From Verrucomicrobiota bacterium (GTDB lineage: Bacteria; Verrucomicrobiota; Verrucomicrobiia; Limisphaerales; UBA9464), in the NCBI GenBank assembly GCA_947464705.1, contig CANHYD010000022.1, positions 1 through 13,367 on the forward strand: a stretch of 13,367 nucleotides of DNA, given 5' to 3'. How positions within the stretch are numbered: position 1 is the stretch's first letter; each line of letters starts with the position of its first letter. Positions 8,860 to 13,367 of the stretch are shown piece by piece. A program made the translations under genes and the position numbers. Under the pieces are notes generated by a model, which worked only from the letters and a program-made list of their open reading frames with translations, was not told the DNA's origin and made no database searches.

Positions 8860-10275
8860 ATGAACCGCCGTGAGTTCTTTGGCCGCTTTGGACTGGGGCT
8901 CGGAGGAGCGGCTCTCAGTGGCCTCATGGCGGGCGATGCCCGGGCCGGAGCTGCTGGCCCATTTTCTGGCATCTTGCCGGCCGGACACTTGGCACCCAAG
9001 GCCAAGCGAGTCATCTACCTCTTCATGAGCGGCGGTCCGTCGCAATTGGAGACCTTCGACTACAAGCCCGAGTTGGTGAAGCGGACGGGTGAGGATCTTC
9101 CGGCCAGTGTGCGGATGGGGCAGCGGCTCACCGGCATGTCGGCCCAGCAGGCGACGCTTCCGATGGCAGGATCTATCTTCAAGTTTGCCCGGGCCGGCCA
9201 GTCGGGCACCTGGATCAGCGAGTTGCTGCCCTGGACCGCCAAGGTGGCCGATGACTTGTGTGTCATCCGTTCGCTGCACACCGAGGCCATCAACCACGAC
9301 CCGGCGATCACCTTTTTCCAGACCGGGTCCCAGATTGCCGGTCGGCCCAGCTTTGGTTCCTGGCTCAGCTACGGGTTGGGTTCGGCCAATCAGAATCTTC
9401 CTGCCTTCGTGGTCCTGATTTCCAAGGATCGCATCGACCAACCCCTGTATTCGCGCCTTTGGGGCAATGGGTTTCTGCCCAGCCAGCATCAGGGTGTGTT
9501 GTTCCGCTCCGGCAAGGACCCGGTGTTGTACCTCCAGAATCCCGATGGCGTTTCCGGTGAGAGCCGGCGCAAGTTGCTCGACCGGTGGGCCGAGATGGAG
9601 CATCTGCAGTTCCGGGACTTGGGCGATCCGGAGATCAACGCCCGGGTTGCCCAGTACGAGATGGCCTACCGCATGCAGACCAGCGTGCCCGATGTGATGA
9701 ATCTTTCCGGCGAGCCGGAGAGCGTCTTCGAATTGTACGGACCGGAGGCCAAGAACCCCGGGACCTTCGCTGCGAACTGCCTGCTGGCGAGGCGTCTGGC
9801 CGAGCGGGATGTCCGGTTCATCCAGCTCTATCATCCTGGGTGGGATCAACATGGGGGCCTCCCGGGTGGCATCCGGCGGCAGTGCGGCGACGTCGATCGC
9901 GCGTCCTATGCATTGATCACCGACCTCAAGCAGCGCGGCATGCTCGACGATACCTTGGTGATTTGGGGCGGCGAGTTTGGGCGTACCAATTATTCGCAAG
10001 GCAAGCTCACGGCGACGGACTACGGGCGTGACCATCACCCCCGGTGTTTCTCGGTCTGGATGGCGGGTGCTGGCATTCGAGGGGGCGTGAGTCACGGGCG
10101 TACCGACGAGTTCGGCTACAACATCGTCGAGGATCCGGTGCATGTTCACGATCTTCAGGCCACGGCGCTCCACCAATTGGGCATCCACCACGAGCGGTTG
10201 ACCTTCCGCTTCCAAGGGCGCGACTACCGGCTCACCGACGTGCATGGCAACGTGATCCAGCCGATCCTCTCCTGA
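8860..10275 (+). CDS. DUF1501 family Tat-exported sulfatase-like protein
   Basis: This 471-residue DUF1501 protein has the alkaline phosphatase/sulfatase superfamily fold. The ATG at 8860 is chosen over the GTG at 8833 because it places MNRREFFGRFGLGLGG at the extreme N-terminus, a twin-arginine signal followed by a hydrophobic stretch and an ARA-type cleavage region. Export in folded state, possibly with metal bound, is implied. Conserved segments are SGGPSQLETFD (57-67), WDQHG (328-332), GEFGR (371-375) and GRDHHP (389-394). The Asp and His residues correspond to likely metal ligands of the superfamily. I did not see the CxPxR sulfatase motif that is modified to formylglycine, so ordinary sulfatase chemistry should not be assumed. 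It is probably co-transcribed with the DUF1549/DUF1553 gene 70 bases upstream, with which it is usually paired. No Shine-Dalgarno sequence is evident. The substrate is unknown. Confidence 0.9.
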   Translation: MNRREFFGRFGLGLGGAALSGLMAGDARAGAAGPFSGILPAGHLAPKAKRVIYLFMSGGPSQLETFDYKPELVKRTGEDLPASVRMGQRLTGMSAQQATLPMAGSIFKFARAGQSGTWISELLPWTAKVADDLCVIRSLHTEAINHDPAITFFQTGSQIAGRPSFGSWLSYGLGSANQNLPAFVVLISKDRIDQPLYSRLWGNGFLPSQHQGVLFRSGKDPVLYLQNPDGVSGESRRKLLDRWAEMEHLQFRDLGDPEINARVAQYEMAYRMQTSVPDVMNLSGEPESVFELYGPEAKNPGTFAANCLLARRLAERDVRFIQLYHPGWDQHGGLPGGIRRQCGDVDRASYALITDLKQRGMLDDTLVIWGGEFGRTNYSQGKLTATDYGRDHHPRCFSVWMAGAGIRGGVSHGRTDEFGYNIVEDPVHVHDLQATALHQLGIHHERLTFRFQGRDYRLTDVHGNVIQPILS

Positions 10276-10395
10276 AGCGCGTCTCAGCGAGTTGGCGACC
10301 TTGGGTGATTGGGAGACCCTTGACGGAGCAAGGAATGTGTCGCGACCCGCACCGCGTGGGGTGAATCCGGTCTAGCCAATGGGCTGATCGCTGAA

Positions 10396-10411
10396 CTCTG
10401 AAGATTCAGAG
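10396..10411. repeat. Perfect short inverted repeat
   Basis: CTCTGAA and TTCAGAG form a perfect 7-bp inverted repeat around a GA spacer. The two-base spacer is too small for a stable RNA hairpin loop of full length, so a dimeric protein operator is as likely as an RNA structure. No regulator is suggested by the sequence itself. Confidence 0.4.
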
Positions 10412-10414
10412 AGG

Positions 10415-10443
10415 AGGGGCTTCATCGAAGTCCCTGGATTTTT
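10415..10443 (+). terminator. Candidate terminator of the DUF1549-DUF1501 transcript
   Basis: An 8-bp stem (10415-10422 with 10428-10435, one G-U pair) around the loop CATCG is followed after three bases by TTTTT (10439-10443). It lies 140 bases downstream of the DUF1501 stop. The stem is moderate and the T-run is short and slightly displaced. Confidence 0.45.
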
Positions 10444-10616
10444 GATGGGAACGAGGTAATTGGAGCCGCTGTCAGCTGCTTTGGAGGTTTCCTTGCAACG
10501 TCTTCGACCAAGTCTCTGTGGTATTCCTCTGAAAAAACCGGAAAAGCCTGAAAACGACTTGCCGGGCCGTTGATTTCGGACGATTACAGGGGCGGATTTT
10601 TGATCTTTTCGGTTTT

Positions 10617-10794
10617 CCCTGCCCGGTGCGTGTATCGAGACAGTGTCCCTCGACCTAATTCCTAATTCGGGAGCATCAAAGCGGTTTTAAGTGCAACAAA
10701 GCCATGCCTCCTTAACAGGAAGGCGGCGAAGCACCCGCTGCTCCCACCTGGTTCCTTCGGTAGAAGGGGCCCGTCTCTAACGGCCATGGTGGGG
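10617..10794 (+). ncRNA. ssrS: 6S RNA candidate
   Basis: A 178-nt segment folds by hand into the 6S RNA architecture. The 6S RNA binds the RNA polymerase holoenzyme by mimicking an open promoter. Closing stem: 10617-10623 with 10788-10794, 10625-10631 with 10780-10785 (one bulge), and GAGAC 10637-10641 with GTCTC 10773-10777. Central bubble: 5' side about 10642-10668; 3' side about 10746-10772, which carries the small hairpin CCTTC-GGTA-GAAGG (10754-10767). Terminal arm: GGGAGC 10669-10674 with GCTCCC 10740-10745, AGCGG 10680-10684 with CCGCT 10735-10739, GTGC 10691-10694 with GCAC 10731-10734, and an apical hairpin 10701-10727 around TAAC. The GCTCCCACCTGG segment resembles the conserved 3' bubble junction of 6S RNAs as I remember it. 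TTTCTTT follows directly. The length is typical (about 180 nt). The fold is seen in the sequence; the family name rests on architecture and recalled motifs, not on a covariance search. Confidence 0.68.
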
Positions 10795-10803
10795 TTTCTT
10801 TCA

Positions 10804-10868
10804 GGCGGTGGTGCTGGTTGTGAGCTCTGAAAAGGGGCATTGCCAGTTCCACCGCCATTTTTATTTTG
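10804..10868 (+). terminator. Terminator hairpin downstream of the 6S-like RNA
   Basis: GGCGGTGG (10804-10811) and CCACCGCC (10849-10856) pair perfectly. CTGG (10814-10817) with CCAG (10843-10846) continues the stem inside. The hairpin is followed by a T-rich run, TTTTTATTTTG (10858-10868). The T-run lies only on the + strand side, so it would stop + strand transcripts leaving the 6S-like gene. It overlaps the last codons and TAA stop of the convergent lipoprotein gene. The loop is large (25 nt). Confidence 0.55.
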
Positions 10869-11319
10869 TCGAAGAAGACGGTGGCTGATCCGAAGTGATG
10901 GGTCGTTTCAATGTGAAGGTACCGCTGTCAAAACGGCTTTCGTAAGTCGCGTTGAACTCATCGGACTGGATGGTTCCGGCCGTGTTGATTTTCACCCCAA
11001 ACACCCGCTTGGAGCCCTGAAAACGGAAGGATTCCCCCTCGCGATCCCCCTGGATTGGGGTTTGGAAAGTTCCGGAATGCTTGCCCCATCCTGCGTGGAA
11101 ATAGGCGGCAAACGCATTGGTTCCCCGAGAGATCAGAACGGCCTCCAGCGGTCCACCGTGGGCGTTGTTGGTGTTCTGCCAAGTGCCCACCCATCGACCT
11201 GACACCCCATCGGGTGACGTGGTGGGAGCGGCGCTCCATCGAGATTCAAACGAAGAGCATCCGCAAAGAGAAAGGGCCAAGCCCAGAGCCAGAGATCCGC
11301 GGGGAGTTTGAAACTTCAT
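10861..11319 (-). CDS. Small predicted lipoprotein, lipocalin-like barrel, function unknown
   Basis: The 152-residue product starts MKFQTPRGSLALGLALSLCG, a lipoprotein signal peptide with lipobox LCGC. The mature protein would begin at the second cysteine and be anchored in a membrane. The rest is one beta-rich domain that starts GRWVGTWQNTNNAHGGPLEA and runs through SFRFQGSKRVFGV and FNATYESRFDSGTFTLKRP. This pattern of short alternating strands suggests a small beta-barrel (lipocalin-like or META-like) binding domain. I do not recognise the family with certainty. The ATG at 11319 is chosen because it opens the signal peptide; a start at 11355 would lie inside a hairpin and put a charged segment before it. 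A hairpin (11333-11364) separates it from glyS upstream on the same strand, so co-transcription would depend on read-through. Its 3' end converges on the 6S-like RNA. Confidence 0.7.
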   Translation of the reverse strand: MKFQTPRGSLALGLALSLCGCSSFESRWSAAPTTSPDGVSGRWVGTWQNTNNAHGGPLEAVLISRGTNAFAAYFHAGWGKHSGTFQTPIQGDREGESFRFQGSKRVFGVKINTAGTIQSDEFNATYESRFDSGTFTLKRPITSDQPPSSSTK

Positions 11320-11332
11320 AGCTAAAGAGAAT

Positions 11333-11364
11333 CGCCGCCGCTCATCGGATGACAAGCGGCGGCG
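11333..11364 (-). terminator. GC-rich hairpin after glyS, just upstream of the lipoprotein gene
   Basis: A perfect 10-bp stem (11333-11342 with 11355-11364) has a loop that can itself pair CAT with ATG. On the - strand it is followed by GATTCTCTTTAGC, a poor T-tract. It lies 25 bases past the glyS stop and 13 bases before the lipoprotein ATG. It could be a weak glyS terminator or a regulatory hairpin close to the next gene's ribosome-binding region. Confidence 0.5.
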
Positions 11365-11389
11365 GTGGTATCTCCGCTGAGAAGTTGAG

Positions 11390-13186
11390 TTATTTCACCC
11401 GGGCCAACAGCCAACCCTGAAGATCAGCGATCGGGATTCGTTCCTGCTTGCCATCATCGCGATGGCGCAGCGTGACCGTATTGAGCAATTCAGGCTTTTC
11501 GCCCAGCGTGTCGAAATCGATCGTGATGCAATAGGGCGTTCCGGCCTCGTCTTGGCGGGCGTAGCGTCGACCGATCGCACCGGAGTCGTCGTAGAAAGCC
11601 ATCATCTGCCCCCGCAGCAGTTGGAACACTTCCCGAGCCTTGGCCACCAGTTCTGGCTTGTTCTTCAAGAGAGGGAAGACCCCCACCTTCACTGGAGCCA
11701 CCCGAGGGTGGAATTTCATGACCGTGCGCGTCTCGGTCTTGCCCTTCTCGTCGGTAGAAGTCGTTTCCTGGAAGGCGTTGGAAATCAGAGCGAGAATGAG
11801 CCGATCAACGCCTGCTGAAGGTTCGATGACATGAGGAATGTACTGCCCCTTGGCCAGTCCCTCTGCGTCCTCCTTCGCATCCAGCTCCGCTTTTTCCTGC
11901 GGCACGCCCGACTTCGTCAGGTACTTCAGACGAGTGGAGAAATACCGAGCTGATAGATCTGCTTGTTTTTCCGGTGTCAGCTTTCCCCAAGCCGTGCGCA
12001 ATTCTTCATCGAACACCCCCATTAGCTTTCCAGAGTGCCGTTCATGTTGGCTCAAGTCGAAATCGCTTCGGGCCGCGATTCCCTCCAACTCATCCCCCTT
12101 CACCTCGCCCGACTCATCGCGCTTGCTGAACGGGAACTTGTACAGGATGTCCGTGCAGGCACGGGCGTAGTGAGCCAGCTCCTCGGGAGTCTGATGGTGG
12201 AAGCCCAGAGTCTCCCGTGACAGTCCGATTCCCTCATAGAAACGAACCCGTTCTTCCACCCAGTACCGATGCCATGCCTGCCAGCCCCAATTCGGCTGAG
12301 GTTCACCGGGATGACCTATTTCCGCTACGTTCGCCACGCTTCCATGGATGGCCTCGGTCGCTTCATCGGGCTTAATGAAGAACTCCAGCTCCATCTGTTC
12401 AAACTCCCGCGAACGGAAGATGAAGTTGCGAGGAGTTACCTCATTCCGGAACGCCTTGCCGATCTGGCCGATGCCGAACGGGATCTTCTGTCGCGAGGTT
12501 TCATGAACATTCTTGAACTGAGCGAAGATGGCCTGAGCTGTTTCTGGGCGAAGGTAGGCGATATTCTCCTCTGACTGGATGGGCCCCACGTAGGTCTGGA
12601 GCATCAAGTTGAACGGCCGGGGATCGGTCAGCTGTGCCCCATTCTCGGGATTGAAGCGGGTTGAGTTTTCCACCTTTTCCGTCCGCTCCCCGATCAGCAC
12701 CGCCTGATTGATCCCCCGCGAGGCATAGAATTGAGAAGCGACATTTCTCGCGCTTTCCGGGGGTTTTCCAGCAAGGAGGAGCACTGAAAACGGCTCAATG
12801 CTCTCCTTTCCGGAAGCGGAATCCTTGGCCCCTGAGAAGTGGAAAACCTGCCCCGACTGCGGTTCGATCTGATCAGCCCTGAATCGTTTCTTCGTCAGCA
12901 GGCAATCGCACATTGGATCACTGAAAGTGTCCACATGTCCGGACGCTTTCCAGATTTGAGGGGACATGATGATGGTTGCCTCAAGCCCCACCACATCGTC
13001 TCGGAGGCGGGTCATTGATGTCCACCAGAGTTCTTTAACATTCCGCTTCAACTCAGCTCCGAGAGGCCCGAAATCCCAGAAACCGTTGATTCCGCCATAG
13101 ATTTCTGACGACTGGAAAATGAACCCCCGTCGTTTGCACAAGCTGACGATCTTCTCCATCAGCAGATTTTCTTTCGCTTCGGCCAT
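11390..13186 (-). CDS. glyS: Glycyl-tRNA synthetase, alpha2 (eukaryote-like) type
   Basis: This cytoplasmic enzyme charges tRNA-Gly with glycine using ATP. The 598-residue protein is the homodimeric class II form, not the GlyQ/GlyS tetramer. It shows the N-terminal signature RGFIFQSSEIYGGINGFWDF, motif 2 around FRNE (246-249) with REFEQMELEFF (260-270), the family block ELEGIAARSDFDLSQH (366-381), motif 3 with GVDR (459-462), and the C-terminal anticodon-binding domain from about 497 (PVKVGVFPLLKNKPE, RRYARQDEAGTPYC). It is about 100 residues longer than typical Thermus or Staphylococcus enzymes, partly from an insert before FNLML. The usual CPxCG zinc-type element there reads NPENG (179-183). 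The ATG at 13186 (MAEAKENLLMEKI) is preferred to a TTG at 13228, which lies in the promoter region. No Shine-Dalgarno sequence or T-box was seen. Confidence 0.95.
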   Translation of the reverse strand: MAEAKENLLMEKIVSLCKRRGFIFQSSEIYGGINGFWDFGPLGAELKRNVKELWWTSMTRLRDDVVGLEATIIMSPQIWKASGHVDTFSDPMCDCLLTKKRFRADQIEPQSGQVFHFSGAKDSASGKESIEPFSVLLLAGKPPESARNVASQFYASRGINQAVLIGERTEKVENSTRFNPENGAQLTDPRPFNLMLQTYVGPIQSEENIAYLRPETAQAIFAQFKNVHETSRQKIPFGIGQIGKAFRNEVTPRNFIFRSREFEQMELEFFIKPDEATEAIHGSVANVAEIGHPGEPQPNWGWQAWHRYWVEERVRFYEGIGLSRETLGFHHQTPEELAHYARACTDILYKFPFSKRDESGEVKGDELEGIAARSDFDLSQHERHSGKLMGVFDEELRTAWGKLTPEKQADLSARYFSTRLKYLTKSGVPQEKAELDAKEDAEGLAKGQYIPHVIEPSAGVDRLILALISNAFQETTSTDEKGKTETRTVMKFHPRVAPVKVGVFPLLKNKPELVAKAREVFQLLRGQMMAFYDDSGAIGRRYARQDEAGTPYCITIDFDTLGEKPELLNTVTLRHRDDGKQERIPIADLQGWLLARVK

Positions 13187-13198
13187 AAAACTAAAAGC

Positions 13199-13228
13199 AC
13201 TGTCCGTTACCCTGACAAAGAGTGTCAA
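13199..13228 (-). promoter_or_regulatory. Possible glyS promoter
   Basis: On the - strand a perfect -35 hexamer TTGACA (13228-13223) is followed, after 18 bases, by a weak -10 candidate GACAGT (13204-13199). The same stretch contains TGACA-CTCTT-TGTCA, an inverted repeat that a dimeric regulator could bind. The weak -10 keeps confidence low. Confidence 0.3.
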
Positions 13229-13293
13229 CGATCTTAATAAAGTGACAGGTTCAAAGTTATTGACTGGGAGAGGGTTGGGTTTAGCTTTTGGTC

Positions 13294-13367
13294 ATGAGGT
13301 TGGCGCGGATCAAGGGGCAGGTGGGGCGGACGGCTGTGTACCACTGCATTTCGCGGACGGTGGGAGG
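13294..13367 (+). CDS. IS200/REP-associated-type transposase, N-terminus only (cut by window edge)
   Basis: Twenty-four codons are visible, beginning MRLARIKGQVGRTAVYHCIS and continuing RTVGG. The YHCISRTVGG segment is the first strand of the Y1 (HUH tyrosine) transposase domain of IS200-like and REP-associated transposases, in a form I associate with Verrucomicrobia. The HUH motif and catalytic tyrosine lie beyond the right edge, so intactness cannot be judged. The gene is divergent from glyS, with 107 bases between the two starts. The left end of the element should lie in that gap. AATAA (13237-13241) and TTATT (about 13257-13261), flanked by GTCA and GAC, form an imperfect inverted repeat that could be its subterminal hairpin. 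Confidence 0.75.
   Translation, partial: MRLARIKGQVGRTAVYHCISRTVG

Larger units (their letters stand above)
10276..10616. other. Non-coding stretch between DUF1501 gene and 6S-like RNA
   Basis: I see no convincing protein gene in these 341 bases. It holds a short perfect palindrome (10396-10411), a candidate terminator (10415-10443) and a long-range inverted repeat (10534-10616). GC content looks lower than in the flanking coding regions. No convincing sigma-70 promoter for the downstream RNA could be picked by eye. Confidence 0.6.

Noticed and set aside
7566..10245. Two long - strand open frames (7566-9014 and 8776-10245) antisense to the DUF1553 and DUF1501 regions
   Set aside because: They are unfamiliar, low-complexity-like translations opposite strongly conserved families; codon-bias shadows.
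8860..10275. Classification of the DUF1501 protein as a true sulfatase
   Set aside because: I saw no C/S-x-P-x-R formylglycine motif; only the superfamily metal-site-like segments are present.
10617..10794. SRP RNA, tmRNA or RNase P RNA as alternatives for the structured RNA
   Set aside because: The SRP apical motif (GGAAGGAAGCA with its tetraloop), the tmRNA tRNA-like ends with CCA, and the conserved RNase P GAGGAAAGTCC block are all absent.
10840..11202. Possible + strand gene of 120 codons
   Set aside because: It is antisense to the lipoprotein gene, which has a lipobox and a coherent beta-rich domain; this frame has neither signal nor domain.
1..13367. CRISPR arrays, tRNA genes and rRNA
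   Set aside because: I saw no regularly spaced repeats, cloverleaf-like segments or rRNA-like blocks on either strand by eye.

Overview
The window looks like chromosome of a GC-rich member of the Verrucomicrobiota, or a close PVC-superphylum relative. Three things point there: a PVC-type putative heme-binding protein, a DUF1549/DUF1553 plus DUF1501 gene pair (families concentrated in Planctomycetes and Verrucomicrobia), and a transposase start of a type I associate with verrucomicrobial IS200-like elements. Few genes have a clear Shine-Dalgarno sequence, which also fits. This is inference from gene content, not a phylogeny.

Region 1 (1-2377, + strand) is the end of a Bat (aerotolerance-type) operon. 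It holds a BatD protein cut by the left edge and a BatE-like TPR/two-TM/SH3 protein, translationally coupled by an ATGA overlap.

Region 2 (2470-10275, + strand) is an extracytoplasmic redox cassette. A 1008-residue secreted protein carries a carbohydrate-binding-like N-terminus, a beta-propeller, a HEAT-like region and a C-terminal CxxCH heme domain. A strong intrinsic terminator follows at 5532-5571. Next come a PSCyt1-DUF1549-LamG-DUF1553 protein and a Tat-exported DUF1501 (alkaline phosphatase/sulfatase-like fold) protein. The last two form the usual planctomycete/verrucomicrobial pair; their substrate is unknown.

Region 3 (10276-10860) has no protein gene but is rich in RNA structure. 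The best item is a 178-nt RNA at 10617-10794 that folds like 6S RNA (ssrS): long closing stem, large central bubble with a small 3' hairpin, and an interrupted terminal stem. A terminator hairpin follows and runs into the end of the convergent gene.

Region 4 (10861-13186, - strand) holds a small predicted lipoprotein of unknown function and an alpha2-type glycyl-tRNA synthetase (glyS). A GC-rich hairpin separates them. A divergent IS200/REP-associated-type transposase starts at 13294 and is cut by the right edge, so a mobile element abuts the glyS promoter region.
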